This document shows, in pieces, positions 55,778 to 64,000 of a stretch of DNA of 64,000 nt; positions within the stretch are counted from its first letter, which is position 1; each line of letters begins with the position of its first letter. A program made the position numbers and the translations under genes. Under the pieces are notes generated by a model. It ran no database searches, was not told the DNA's origin, and saw nothing but the letters and a program-made list of their open reading frames with translations. Origin of the DNA: Arthrobacter glacialis (GTDB lineage Bacteria > Actinomycetota > Actinomycetes > Actinomycetales > Micrococcaceae); assembly GCF_002909445.1 (NCBI RefSeq), contig NZ_PPXC01000010.1, forward strand, positions 62,001 to 126,000, written 5' to 3'.

Positions 55778-56707
55778 ATGCTGTATTCCAAGAAAACTCC
55801 TGAGCAGAAGCGCCGTGACCTGCGCGCCATGCTGGTTCCGGGCGCTGCTGTCCAGTTCCCGGGCGCGTTCAACCCGCTCTCGGCGCGCCTCATTGAGGAA
55901 AAGAAGTTCGACGGCGTGTACATCTCCGGCGCTGTCCTCGCCAACGATTTGGGGTTGCCGGACATTGGCATGACCACGCTGACCGAGGTGGCCGCCCGCG
56001 GTGGTCAGATTGCGCGCATGACGGACTTGCCGTGCCTGATCGACGCCGACACCGGTTTTGGCGAGCCCATGAATGTGGCCCGCACCATCCAGGAGCTGGA
56101 AAATGCCGGGCTGGCCGGTTGCCACATTGAGGACCAGTTCAACCCCAAGCGTTGCGGCCACCTCGACGGCAAGAACATGGTGGATTTGGATACGGCGATC
56201 AAGCGTATCGCCGCCGCCGCCGATGCCCGCAGGGATGAAAACTTCCTGATCATGGCCCGCACCGACATCCGCGCCGTGGAAGGCCTGGATGCTGCCATTG
56301 ACCGTGCCAAGGCTCTCGTTGACGCCGGAGCGGATGCCATCTTCCCCGAAGCCATGAAAAGCGTGGCCGAATTTGAGGCCGTGTGCAAGGCGGTCAACGT
56401 GCCGGTGTTGGCGAACATGACCGAGTTTGGCAAGAGCGAACTGTTCACCCGGGATGCGCTGGCCGCGGCCGGCGTGGCCATGATCATCTACCCGGTCACG
56501 CTGCTGCGCAGTGCCATGGGTGCGGCCGAGCGCGTTTTGGACGCGATATCCGCCGACGGCACCCAGAAGGCTGCGGTGCCGGAGATGTTGACCCGGGCCC
56601 GGCTCTATGAATTAGTTGACTATGAGGCGTATAACCAGTTTGATACGTCCATCTTTAATTTTCAGGTCCCCGGCCTGGATACCGACAGCAACAGCGCAAA
56701 CCTTTAG
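55778..56707 (+). CDS. prpB: Methylisocitrate lyase
   Basis: 309 residues. The active-site loop NPKRCGHLDGK (Cys within KRCGH) and IDADTGFGEPMNVARTIQELENAG with Mg-binding acids place it in the PEP-mutase/isocitrate-lyase superfamily, PrpB branch. Cleaves 2-methylisocitrate to pyruvate and succinate. ATG 55778 lies 2 nt after prpD, with AAGGGG further upstream; prpC follows after 33 nt. Confidence 0.95.
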   Translation: MLYSKKTPEQKRRDLRAMLVPGAAVQFPGAFNPLSARLIEEKKFDGVYISGAVLANDLGLPDIGMTTLTEVAARGGQIARMTDLPCLIDADTGFGEPMNVARTIQELENAGLAGCHIEDQFNPKRCGHLDGKNMVDLDTAIKRIAAAADARRDENFLIMARTDIRAVEGLDAAIDRAKALVDAGADAIFPEAMKSVAEFEAVCKAVNVPVLANMTEFGKSELFTRDALAAAGVAMIIYPVTLLRSAMGAAERVLDAISADGTQKAAVPEMLTRARLYELVDYEAYNQFDTSIFNFQVPGLDTDSNSANL

Positions 56708-56740
56708 GCATCAGTTCATTTTCAAGAAGGAGTACCAACT

Positions 56741-57880
56741 GTGAGTGACGAAGACGTTCGTAAGGGTCTTGCTGGCATTGTGGCCGACTACACCGCTGTT
56801 TCCAAGGTGAACCCGGACTCCAACTCGCTGCTGTACCGCGGCTATCCGGTGCAGGAATTGGCGGCCAGCAAGTCCTTTGAGGAAGTGGCACTGCTGCTGT
56901 GGACCGGGGAACTGCCCACCGATGAAGAGTTGGCCGCGTTCGAGTCCTTTGAACGCGCCAACCGTGCGCTTGATGTTAATGTTCGCGCGGCGATTGACCT
57001 GCTGCCGCTGGACTGCCACCCCATGGATGTTGCCCGCACGGCCGTCTCCGTTTTGGGTGCCAACCACCCGTTGGCCGAGGACTCCTCCCCGGAGGCCGAG
57101 GTTGAGAAGGCTAAGTCGCTTTTTGCCCAGTTCCCGGCCGTCGTTGCCTACGACCAGCGCCGCCGTCGTTCCTTATCCATGGTGGAACCCCGCGCTGACT
57201 TGGACTACTCGCAGAATTTCCTGTGGATGAGCTTCGGCGAGGAAGCGGCCCCGGAGGTGGTGGATGCCTTCCGGGTGTCGATGGTGCTCTACGCCGAGCA
57301 CTCCTTCAACGCCTCGACGTTTACTGCACGCGTCATCACCTCGACGCTCTCGGACCTGCACTCGGCCGTGACAGGTGCCATCGGCGCGCTGAAGGGCCCG
57401 CTGCACGGCGGCGCCAACGAGGCCGTCATGCACACCTTTGACGAGATCGGCATCCGCAAGGAGGAGTCTCGCGAGGAGGCCGCCGCCCGTGCCAAGGCGT
57501 GGATGGAGGACGCCCTGGCCGCGAAGAAGAAGGTCATGGGCTTCGGCCACCGCGTCTACAAGCACGGCGATTCCCGCGTGCCCACCATGAAGGGGGCGCT
57601 GGATAAGATGATCGCGCACTTCGACCGACCCGAGATGCTGGGCCTGTACGACGGGCTGGAACAGGCCATGGACGAGGCCAAGGCCATCAAGCCCAACCTC
57701 GACTACCCGGCGGGGCCCACGTATCATTTGATGGGCTTTGACACGGACATGTTCACACCCATTTTCATTGCCTCCCGCATCACCGGCTGGACAGCCCACA
57801 TCATGGAACAGCGGGCAAGCAACGCACTGATCCGCCCCCTGAGCGCCTACAACGGCGTGCCGGAGCGCCACCTGGCCTAA
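56741..57880 (+). CDS. prpC: 2-methylcitrate synthase (citrate-synthase family)
   Basis: 379 residues, short form typical of type-II citrate/methylcitrate synthases. Catalytic motifs: AEHSFNASTFTAR (first His), GPLHGGANEAVM (second His) and MGFGHRVYKHGDSRVP (third His with the substrate Arg); the catalytic Asp lies further on in MGFDTDMFTP. Condenses propionyl-CoA with oxaloacetate. GTG start at 56741 with AAGGAG 8 nt upstream. Operon position with prpD and prpB argues for methylcitrate rather than citrate synthesis. Confidence 0.95.
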   Translation: MSDEDVRKGLAGIVADYTAVSKVNPDSNSLLYRGYPVQELAASKSFEEVALLLWTGELPTDEELAAFESFERANRALDVNVRAAIDLLPLDCHPMDVARTAVSVLGANHPLAEDSSPEAEVEKAKSLFAQFPAVVAYDQRRRRSLSMVEPRADLDYSQNFLWMSFGEEAAPEVVDAFRVSMVLYAEHSFNASTFTARVITSTLSDLHSAVTGAIGALKGPLHGGANEAVMHTFDEIGIRKEESREEAAARAKAWMEDALAAKKKVMGFGHRVYKHGDSRVPTMKGALDKMIAHFDRPEMLGLYDGLEQAMDEAKAIKPNLDYPAGPTYHLMGFDTDMFTPIFIASRITGWTAHIMEQRASNALIRPLSAYNGVPERHLA

Positions 57881-57905
57881 CTCTTCCTGAGCCTGTGCCC
57901 ACGGG

Positions 57906-57940
57906 CGGGAGGTCACCTTTCCATGAGGGGTGGCCTCCCG
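57906..57940 (+). terminator. Hairpin after prpC
   Basis: Arms CGGGAGGTCACC (57906-57917) and GGTGGCCTCCCG (57929-57940) pair over 12 bp with one wobble, 25 nt after the prpC stop. No T-run. Confidence 0.55.
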
Positions 57941-58053
57941 TCGTCGTCCACCGCCCACTCCCGGGACACGTGGTAACAACTGTGTCGCCAACCACCCGTT
58001 GCGGGTAGTCTGAGGAAAAGTACGGCAGCTTCCGATCAGTTCAAAGGAGCATC

Positions 58054-58383
58054 GTGGAAAAATCATCACTGACGGCACTGGCCCGGGAACTTTTGGGAGG
58101 CGCCAAGACCAAGAACAGCGGCCGTAGTTCCAGAACGGTGTACGGCGGGCACGAACGGGTCTTGCGCCAAACGGTGGTTGCCCTCACAGCCGGATCCAGG
58201 CTGGACGAGCACGACAATCCCGGAGAGGCCACGATTCAGGTGCTCAGCGGGCGCATAGCCCTGGTTTCCGGCGGCGTCACATGGGAAGGCTCGCCGGGAG
58301 ACCATTTGGTGGTGCCCATGGCACGCCACAGCGTGGACGCCTTGGAAGATTCAACGTTCCTGTTGACCGTGGCCAAACCGTAG
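58054..58383 (+). CDS. Small cupin-domain protein
   Basis: 109 residues, single cupin barrel. RLDEHDNPGEATIQVLSGRIALVSGGVTWEGSPGDHLVVPMARHSVDALEDSTFLLTVAKP shows cupin motifs 1 and 2; the metal-ligand pattern is incomplete (H-x-N rather than H-x-H), though a later His is in place. GTG 58054 has AAGGAG 5 nt before it. Often such proteins relate to LuxR- or stress-linked small-molecule sensing, but no function is assigned. Confidence 0.8.
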   Translation: MEKSSLTALARELLGGAKTKNSGRSSRTVYGGHERVLRQTVVALTAGSRLDEHDNPGEATIQVLSGRIALVSGGVTWEGSPGDHLVVPMARHSVDALEDSTFLLTVAKP

Positions 58384-58385
58384 CT

Positions 58386-58493
58386 GGCCAACGTGCATTT
58401 GTGCGCCTGGTGGTCTTGTCTGCGCTTTAGCGGCTTGCAGGCGGTTGGTGAACCGCCCACAAGCCGCTAAAGCGCATAAATGCCAAGTGGCCC
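58386..58493. terminator. Nested long palindrome between convergent cupin and Nudix genes
   Basis: Outer arms TGCGCTTTAGCGGCTTG (58421-58437) and 58460-58476 pair perfectly over 17 bp, with a second 7-bp stem GGCGGTT/AACCGCC inside. Imperfect pairing of GGCCA..GCATTT with AAATGC..TGGCC extends it to about 108 bp. Confidence 0.7.
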
Positions 58494-58502
58494 GGCAGCA
58501 AA

Positions 58503-59024
58503 CTAGCTGCCCATGCCCCGACTGTCTGCCGGGACGGCACCCAGTGGCGGTGTGTGGATGCTCGATGCAACAGTTTCATTGTCGTCATTGAGGACTACGC
58601 GCCAGTGGCCACGCTCCCCCGACAGGAACGCCGGGAGCCAGTGGCTGGCATCTGCCCACATGTGCGCATGGGGCAAATCCCCCACCGGGTGCCATTGTGG
58701 CGCAATTTCATCGCTTTCAACGGCGTCGCCGGCGAACGTCCGGCACAAGAACACTGTGGTGAACATGTCCCATTCGGGCTTGGCCGGGAACACGAAGGCC
58801 ACGGTGCCCGCAGGAATCAGGTCCATCGCCCCAATGACGAGGCTAGTTTCCTCGGCAACTTCACGGCAAATCGCCGCAACAATGCTCTCCCCCGGCTCTA
58901 CATGGCCGCCAATCCCCACAACTTTTCCCGCGCCGAAGCCAGTCTTTTTCAGCCCCAGCAGCACCTGCTCCCGGCCCTCATGGGTACGGAGCATGAAACA
59001 CAGAGTTACAGGGGCGGAAGTCAT
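58503..59024 (-). CDS. Nudix hydrolase, MTH1 (8-oxo-dGTPase)-like
   Basis: 173 residues. Nudix box GGHVEPGESIVAAICREVAEET near 40-61 is complete. The remainder, VLLGLKKTGFGAGKVVGIGGHV, VESDEIAPQWHPVGDLPHAHMWADASHWLPAFLSGE, strongly resembles animal MTH1/NUDT1 rather than bacterial MutT. Probably cleans oxidised purine nucleotides such as 8-oxo-(d)GTP or 2-OH-dATP. In the MTH1 base-recognition stretch MWPDDSYW the matching segment here is MWADASHW, so one of the paired aspartates is replaced. Confidence 0.87.
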   Translation of the reverse strand: MTSAPVTLCFMLRTHEGREQVLLGLKKTGFGAGKVVGIGGHVEPGESIVAAICREVAEETSLVIGAMDLIPAGTVAFVFPAKPEWDMFTTVFLCRTFAGDAVESDEIAPQWHPVGDLPHAHMWADASHWLPAFLSGERGHWRVVLNDDNETVASSIHTPPLGAVPADSRGMGS

Positions 59025-59069
59025 GACTCCAGCCTAGGCCACCGGCAAACCTTCCAGCACTAGCAAGGA

Positions 59070-59126
59070 ATTTGACACATTTTCACCACAAGGTCCCACA
59101 TCACAAGTGTGTGACGCGTGTCAAAT
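59070..59126. promoter_or_regulatory. Inverted repeat ATTTGACAC...GTGTCAAAT upstream of the sugar ABC operon
   Basis: Perfect 9-bp arms at 59070-59078 and 59118-59126, about 140 nt before the binding-protein start. Contains TTGACA and may be an operator/promoter region. It is not a DasR-type (TGGTCTAGACCA) site. Confidence 0.45.
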
Positions 59127-59261
59127 AACAAATATAGATTTTGCATAGCGAAACTTATGCGGAATGTGCTTCGTCCCACTCCTCGGGCCCTCCTAATGTC
59201 ATCTCATGCCCGCTGCGATTTCTGCCAGCGCCCACACCTGACCAACACCCCTGGAGGAACC

Positions 59262-60554
59262 GTGAAGATCTCACGCATGCTCGCCGTAGCTACACTGGCT
59301 GCCCTGGCCCTGACCAGCTGCGCACCCCCAACATCCAACAACGCTGCCTCAACGCAGGACGACAAGACAGGCACCTTGCGCGTCTGGCTCTTCTCCGAAG
59401 TCAACCAGGACCCCAAGTCGGCCGTGGTCAACGCAACCATCAAGGAATTCGAAGCAACCCACAAGGACGTCAAAGTCGACGTCCAGTACATCCCCGTTGA
59501 CACTCGTGCCGAGAAGTTCAAGGCCGCCTTCAACGACCCCTCCAGCGCCCCTGACGTGGCCGAGTACGGCAACACAGACCTGGCCAGCTATGTGGCAGCC
59601 GGCGGCCTCGCCGACATCACCTCCAGCATCAAGTCCTGGGACGAGGGCAAGGACCTGGACCCCAAGGTGCTGGCCACCACCGCACTGGACGGCAAGAACT
59701 ACGGCGTGCCGTGGTTTGTGGGCGTCCGGGCCCTGTACTTCCGCACCGACATCCTCAAGGCTGCCGGCGTCGAAGTCCCCAAGACCATGGCGGAGATTGA
59801 AACGGCCGCCCGTGCAGTGCGCGCCAAGAACCCCGGCATGCTGGGCATCTCCGTAGGCGGCAAGGCACAGTTCTCCGCCATGCCGTACCTGTGGGCCCAT
59901 GGCGGCGCCATCGCGGCAGACACCAACGGCACTTTCTCCTCGAAGCTGGACACACCCGAGTCGCAGGCCGGGATCGCGGCCTACACCAACTTGATGAAGG
60001 ATGACATCTGCCCGGCGCAGACCTGCGCCGAATTTGGCGGCAACGCCAGCGTCCAGCAGTTCATTGCGGGCAAGGCCGGGATGACCATTGGTGGCGACTT
60101 CAACTACAAGGCCATCGCGGCCAGCGAATTCAAGGACAAGTTCGGCGTGGTGCCCGTTCCCGGCGTCGAGGCCGGTTCCATTGCCCCGGCCTTTGCCGGC
60201 GGCAACAACTTGGGCGTCTTCAAGAGCTCCAAGAAGAGCACCCTGTCCAACGAGTTCGTCCAGGCCCTGGCCAGCAAGAAGTCCCAGCTGGCCATGTTCG
60301 ACGCCATGGGCAACCTGCCCACCTTCACCGATGTGCAAAAGAGCGTCGCCGAGGAGAACCCGTACGTGGCGCCGTTCATTGACACGATCGCCGCCGGCAC
60401 CAACTTTGTGCCGATCACCTCGACCTGGTCAACCGTTGACGCCAAGGGCTTGTTCACCAACATGTACCAGCAGGTTGTCACCGGCAAGGCTGACGTCCCC
60501 ACGGCAGCCAAGGACACCACAGCAGCCATGAACAAGATTTTTGAAGCAAAGTAG
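59262..60554 (+). CDS. Sugar ABC transporter substrate-binding lipoprotein
   Basis: 430 residues from GTG 59262 (GGAGG upstream). N-terminal lipoprotein signal KISRMLAVATLAALALTSC with a lipobox ending at Cys20. The mature part is a family-1 extracellular solute-binding protein: TLRVWLFSEVNQDPKSAVVNATIKEFEATHKDVKVDVQYIPV near the start and YLWAHGGAIAADTNGTFSSK in the middle, typical of oligosaccharide-binding proteins. Anchored on the outer face of the membrane, it delivers substrate to the two permeases. The neighbouring GH20 enzyme suggests N-acetylglucosamine oligomers. No ATPase subunit gene is present, as in Das/Ngc systems that borrow MsiK. Confidence 0.9.
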   Translation: MKISRMLAVATLAALALTSCAPPTSNNAASTQDDKTGTLRVWLFSEVNQDPKSAVVNATIKEFEATHKDVKVDVQYIPVDTRAEKFKAAFNDPSSAPDVAEYGNTDLASYVAAGGLADITSSIKSWDEGKDLDPKVLATTALDGKNYGVPWFVGVRALYFRTDILKAAGVEVPKTMAEIETAARAVRAKNPGMLGISVGGKAQFSAMPYLWAHGGAIAADTNGTFSSKLDTPESQAGIAAYTNLMKDDICPAQTCAEFGGNASVQQFIAGKAGMTIGGDFNYKAIAASEFKDKFGVVPVPGVEAGSIAPAFAGGNNLGVFKSSKKSTLSNEFVQALASKKSQLAMFDAMGNLPTFTDVQKSVAEENPYVAPFIDTIAAGTNFVPITSTWSTVDAKGLFTNMYQQVVTGKADVPTAAKDTTAAMNKIFEAK

Positions 60555-60561
60555 TCACCAA

Positions 60562-61539
60562 ATGACCCTTCAACTTCCCGCAAAGCCTTCCCTGCAGGAG
60601 CCGAAGCCGGCCACCCCGTCGCCGCGCCGCACGAAGCGCCGCGGCGGGGTGAGCCGGTTTGAGCACTGGCTGTACCTGGCTCCGGCCCTGATAGTGCTGA
60701 TCGCCCTGATGGGCTACCCGCTGTTCCAGCTGGTCAACGTGTCACTCTACGACTACCGCCAGGACCAGGTCAGCGGCAACGCGCCCCTTGACTTCATCGG
60801 ACTGGAAAACTACCGGACGCTCATGGCGGACCCGGAATTCTGGCAGGTGCTCGCCAACACCGTCATCTTCGCCTCGGCCTGCGTGATTCTCACCCTGGTG
60901 ACGGGCTCCGCCCTGGCCGTCCTGGCCACCCGTTTGCGCCCGTGGGTCCGCAACACGCTCTTTGCCGTCTCGCTCGGCGCGTGGGCAACCCCCGCCGTGA
61001 CAGGCAGCGCCGTCTGGCTGTTCCTGTTCGATCCCACCCAGGGCCTGATCAACAAGATGCTGGCCGGCATTGGGCTGAGCCAATTCGTGGATCATTCCTG
61101 GACGTATGAGAAGTGGTCGGCGTTTGGCCTGGTTGCCAGCGAAGTTGTCTGGTGCTCGTTCCCGTTCGTCATGGTCACCGTCTACGCCGGCATCCAGGCG
61201 ATTCCCACTGAAGTCATTGAGGCGGCCCGCCTTGACGGGGCCTCCATGCCGCGCATCTTCTCCAACATCATGCTGCCCATGCTGCGCCCCATCGTCATCA
61301 TCGTGACCATCCAGTCCATCATCTGGAACTTCAAGATTTTCTCCCAGATCTACATCATGACCAGCGGCGGCGGCATTGCCGGCCAAAACATGGTCTTGAA
61401 CGTGTACGGCTACCAGCAGGCCTTCGCGGCCAGCCTGTACGGCCTTGGCTCCGCCCTGGGCGTCATCATGACGGTCCTGCTGCTGGTCATCACCCTTGTT
61501 TACCTGCGACTACTCAAAAGGAGTGGTGAAGTCCTGTGA
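60562..61539 (+). CDS. Sugar ABC transporter permease 1
   Basis: 325 residues, six TM helices, with the MalF-type cytoplasmic EAA loop EAARLDGASMPRIFSNIMLPMLRP near 220. ATG 60562 lies 7 nt after the binding-protein stop. Forms the channel with the next permease. Confidence 0.9.
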   Translation: MTLQLPAKPSLQEPKPATPSPRRTKRRGGVSRFEHWLYLAPALIVLIALMGYPLFQLVNVSLYDYRQDQVSGNAPLDFIGLENYRTLMADPEFWQVLANTVIFASACVILTLVTGSALAVLATRLRPWVRNTLFAVSLGAWATPAVTGSAVWLFLFDPTQGLINKMLAGIGLSQFVDHSWTYEKWSAFGLVASEVVWCSFPFVMVTVYAGIQAIPTEVIEAARLDGASMPRIFSNIMLPMLRPIVIIVTIQSIIWNFKIFSQIYIMTSGGGIAGQNMVLNVYGYQQAFAASLYGLGSALGVIMTVLLLVITLVYLRLLKRSGEVL

Positions 61540-62432
61540 CAACGCTCAAACTGGACGGGCCCGCCAAGCCGGCCTCCCGCCGTCGTATATTCCCCGCCCG
61601 CAGGGGCTGGACCGTGAACATCATCGGCCTGCTCATAGCTGTTGCCGTCGCCTTCCCGCTGTACTGGATGGTGCTGTCGGCCCTGAAGCCGGCCACGGCG
61701 CTCGACGCCGGAGACTCCACCCCGTGGACCCTCACCCCGTCCTTTGACTCGTTCGCCCGGGTCCTGAACGTGAACAACTTCGGCCAATACTTCTTGAACT
61801 CGCTCATTGTGGCACTCAGCGTGGTGGTCCTGTCCACGCTCTTCGCGTTCCTGGCCGCCGTGGCCGTGACCCGCTACAACTTCAAGATGCGCACCAAGCT
61901 GCTCATTATCATCCTCGTGGCCCAGATGGTGCCCGTGGAGGCCCTGACCATTCCGTTGTTCTTCTTGTTCCGCAACTTTGGCGAAACCATGCCGGCGATC
62001 GGCCTGAACCACTTGGGCTCGCTGATCCTGGTGCATGTGGGCTTCAGCATTCCGTTCGCCATCTGGATGCTGCGCGGCTTTGTGGCCGCGGTGCCGCTGG
62101 AGCTGGAGGAGGCCGCCAAGCTCGACGGCGCCAGCAGCTTCCGCTTTGTCCGCTCGGTCCTGTTTCCGCTGGTGGCCCCGGGCGTGGTGGCATGTTCGGT
62201 GTTTGCCTTCATTTCCACGTGGAACGACTTCCTGTTCGCGAAGACGTTCATCATCTCGGCCCAGGAAAACTCCACCCTGCCCATGGCTCTGCTGACCTTC
62301 TTCAAGCCGGACCAGAACGATTGGGGCGCCATCATGGCCGGCTCGGTCATCATGACCATCCCGGTCCTCATCTTCTTCATCGCTGTCCAGCGCAAGCTCG
62401 TCTCCGGACTGGCCGGCGCCGTCAAGGGCTAA
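61536..62432 (+). CDS. Sugar ABC transporter permease 2
   Basis: 298 residues, six TM helices, MalG type. EAA loop ELEEAAKLDGASSFRFVRSVLFPLVAP near 187. GTG 61536 overlaps the end of permease 1 (GTGA). Partner of the preceding permease; the GH20 gene follows 12 nt later. Confidence 0.9.
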   Translation: MTTLKLDGPAKPASRRRIFPARRGWTVNIIGLLIAVAVAFPLYWMVLSALKPATALDAGDSTPWTLTPSFDSFARVLNVNNFGQYFLNSLIVALSVVVLSTLFAFLAAVAVTRYNFKMRTKLLIIILVAQMVPVEALTIPLFFLFRNFGETMPAIGLNHLGSLILVHVGFSIPFAIWMLRGFVAAVPLELEEAAKLDGASSFRFVRSVLFPLVAPGVVACSVFAFISTWNDFLFAKTFIISAQENSTLPMALLTFFKPDQNDWGAIMAGSVIMTIPVLIFFIAVQRKLVSGLAGAVKG

Positions 62433-62444
62433 GAAAGGCCTTCC

Positions 62445-64000
62445 ATGCATTCCTTGCTCCCCGCCCCCGGCTCCTTCACCGCAACAGGTTCCACCCTCCA
62501 CCTTGACGACTCCACTTCTGTGGCCTCATCCCCGGAACTGGCCGCCGCCCGGCGCTGGTTTGTGGGCGCGCTCGGTGCCGCCACCGGATGGGAGCTGGCC
62601 GGCACCGCGTCCGCCGACGCACCGGCCGCCACCATCGTGTTCGCCCTGGACCCCTCCGTGGAACCCGAGGGCTACACGCTGACCATCGACACGGCTGTGC
62701 GGATCACGGCCTCGGACAACGCCGGCGCCCTGTACGGTGCCCAGACACTGCGCCAGCTGCTGGGTCCGGCGGCGCACCGCCAGGCTCCGACGGCGTCCTC
62801 CTGGGAGCTGCCCACGGCCGTCATCACCGACCGGCCCCGCTTCAGCTACCGCGGGGTCATGCTGGATGTGGCCCGGCACTTCATCCCCAAAAATGATGTG
62901 CTGCGCTTCATCGACGTCGTTGCCGCGCACAAGCTCAACGTGCTGCACCTGCACCTGACCGATGACCAGGGCTGGAGGGTGGAAATCAAGAAGTACCCGC
63001 GTTTGACCGAAGTGGGCGCCTGGCGCAAGGAATCCAACCTGGGGGCCTGGCGTGCGGGCATCTTTGACGCCACCCCGCACGGCGGCTTCTACACCCAGGA
63101 AGACCTGCGCGAGATCGTGGCGTTCGCCGCCGCCCGGAACATCACAGTCATCCCGGAAATTGATGTGCCCGGCCACTCCCAGGCAGCCATTGCCGCCTAC
63201 CCGGAGCTGGGCCTGGCTGGCAAGCCCCTGGAGGTGTGGACCCGATGGGGCATTAACGAAAACGTCCTTGAACCCACCGCCTATGCGGTGCAGTTCTACC
63301 GGGACGTGCTCGATGAGGTCATGGACATCTTCCCCTCCCCCTGGATCAGCCTGGGCGGCGACGAAGTCCCCCTGGACCAGTGGAATGCCAGCCCGTTCGC
63401 GCTCAAGGCTGCCGCCAATCTGGGCTTCGAGTCCGTTGCGGGCCTCCACGGCTGGTTTGTGGGACAGCTGGCCGAACACCTGCACCAGAACGGGCGCAAG
63501 TCCGGCGTATGGGATGAGATTGGCGACGTCGGCCTGCCCGACGGCGCCCTGGTCGCCTCATGGCGCGGCTACGAAGGCGGCTTGGATGCCCTGGCCAAGG
63601 GTTACGATGTGGTCATGTGCCCCGAACACAAACTGTACTTGGACCACCGCCAGTCGGCCCTTGAAGAGGAACCCGTCCCGGTTGGCTTCGTCACCACCCT
63701 TGAGGCGGTGTACAACTTTGACCCCATGCCCGACGCCGGTGACAAGGACTTCCCGGGCCGGCTGTTGGGGGCGCAGGCCAACATCTGGACCGAGCACCTC
63801 CCCTCGGCACGGCGCATCGACTATGCCGCGTTCCCCCGGTTGAGCGCCATCGCCGAAGTTTTTTGGTCCACCCCGGACACACGCGACTACGCCGACTTCC
63901 ACGCCCGGCTTTCCCCTGCCCACCTGGACCGGCTCTCCGCCATGGGCGTGGAGTTCCGGCCGCTGGACGGCCCCCGCCCCTGGCAGCAGCGCCCCGGCGT
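62445..64000 (+). CDS. Beta-N-acetylhexosaminidase, GH20 (runs off the right edge)
   Basis: At least 518 residues. N-terminal GH20b alpha/beta domain to about 130 (ending GALYGAQTLRQLL), then the TIM-barrel catalytic domain starting RFSYRGVMLDVARHFIP with HLHLTDDQGWRVEIK, IPEIDVPGHSQA and the catalytic pair Asp306-Glu307 in SLGGDE. No signal peptide, so cytoplasmic: it removes terminal GlcNAc from chitobiose-like sugars after import by the upstream ABC transporter. ATG 62445 has AAAGG 6 nt upstream. Confidence 0.94.
   Translation, partial: MHSLLPAPGSFTATGSTLHLDDSTSVASSPELAAARRWFVGALGAATGWELAGTASADAPAATIVFALDPSVEPEGYTLTIDTAVRITASDNAGALYGAQTLRQLLGPAAHRQAPTASSWELPTAVITDRPRFSYRGVMLDVARHFIPKNDVLRFIDVVAAHKLNVLHLHLTDDQGWRVEIKKYPRLTEVGAWRKESNLGAWRAGIFDATPHGGFYTQEDLREIVAFAAARNITVIPEIDVPGHSQAAIAAYPELGLAGKPLEVWTRWGINENVLEPTAYAVQFYRDVLDEVMDIFPSPWISLGGDEVPLDQWNASPFALKAAANLGFESVAGLHGWFVGQLAEHLHQNGRKSGVWDEIGDVGLPDGALVASWRGYEGGLDALAKGYDVVMCPEHKLYLDHRQSALEEEPVPVGFVTTLEAVYNFDPMPDAGDKDFPGRLLGAQANIWTEHLPSARRIDYAAFPRLSAIAEVFWSTPDTRDYADFHARLSPAHLDRLSAMGVEFRPLDGPRPWQQRPG

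Noticed and set aside
57173-58078. 301-codon minus-strand frame opposite prpC
   Set aside because: Antisense shadow of the methylcitrate synthase gene.
61500-62501. 333-codon minus-strand frame opposite the second sugar permease
   Set aside because: Shadow frame of very skewed composition (Gly/Arg/His/Glu).

Overview
The window is a GC-rich chromosomal segment of an actinobacterium, most likely an Arthrobacter-like member of the Micrococcaceae. The evidence is the block gcvH - garA-type FHA - MerR (FtsR/Rv1828-like) - bifunctional nuclease - MerR (Rv1830-like), which matches the Rv1826-Rv1830 order of mycobacteria, together with the actinobacterial order parA-scpA-scpB-rluB-tyrA-cmk-plsC-der and many GTG/TTG starts behind strong AGGAG sites. 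No CRISPR array, phage, transposase or integrase gene was seen.

Layout. 1-9.3 kb is central metabolism: the start of a ROK glucokinase, a long-chain acyl-CoA synthetase, pyruvate carboxylase and glycine dehydrogenase (gcvP). 9.4-14.6 kb holds a ParA-like ATPase, an endonuclease-fold gene between two long palindromes, and the MerR/nuclease/FtsR/GarA/gcvH block. 14.8-16.9 kb is a tightly coupled operon (membrane protein, universal stress protein, two Fluc/CrcB fluoride channel subunits). tRNA-Lys(CTT) is at 17.6 kb.

17.9-22.9 kb is the most unusual part: a leftward operon of a DxD glycosyltransferase-like protein, a cytosolic-looking subtilase with a proline-rich repeat tail, a small protein resembling the subtilase's own N-terminal propeptide, a 2OG-Fe(II) oxygenase-like protein and an SMP-30 lactonase, preceded by a 25-codon ORF with an excellent ribosome-binding site. 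Across from it is an acyl-CoA dehydrogenase whose promoter carries a 16-bp operator nearly identical to one in front of the acyl-CoA synthetase at 0.7 kb.

25-35 kb is accessory and partly decayed: a C-terminal remnant of a secreted protein, a frameshifted gene, three alpha/beta hydrolases, two small membrane-protein families and a large LuxR (LAL) regulator. A 75-bp palindromic repeat (71/75 identical) brackets 29-35 kb, next to tRNA-Pro(GGG).

35-43 kb is the conserved der-plsC-cmk-tyrA-rluB-scpB-scpA-parA cluster. 43-46 kb is an ABC exporter with a DUF6297-type permease. 46-51.3 kb is a C4-dicarboxylate module: DctA, a CitA/DcuS-type two-component system and a second DAACS-family carrier. 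51.5-57.9 kb is the methylcitrate pathway for propionate (prpE divergent from gntR-prpD-prpB-prpC) with paired GTATAC operators. 58-59 kb has a cupin and an MTH1-like Nudix hydrolase. 59.2-64 kb is a sugar ABC importer with a GH20 beta-N-acetylhexosaminidase, pointing to use of chitin-derived oligosaccharides. Most convergent gene pairs are separated by very long, near-perfect hairpins, some belonging to a dispersed family with GACCCGCAG ends.
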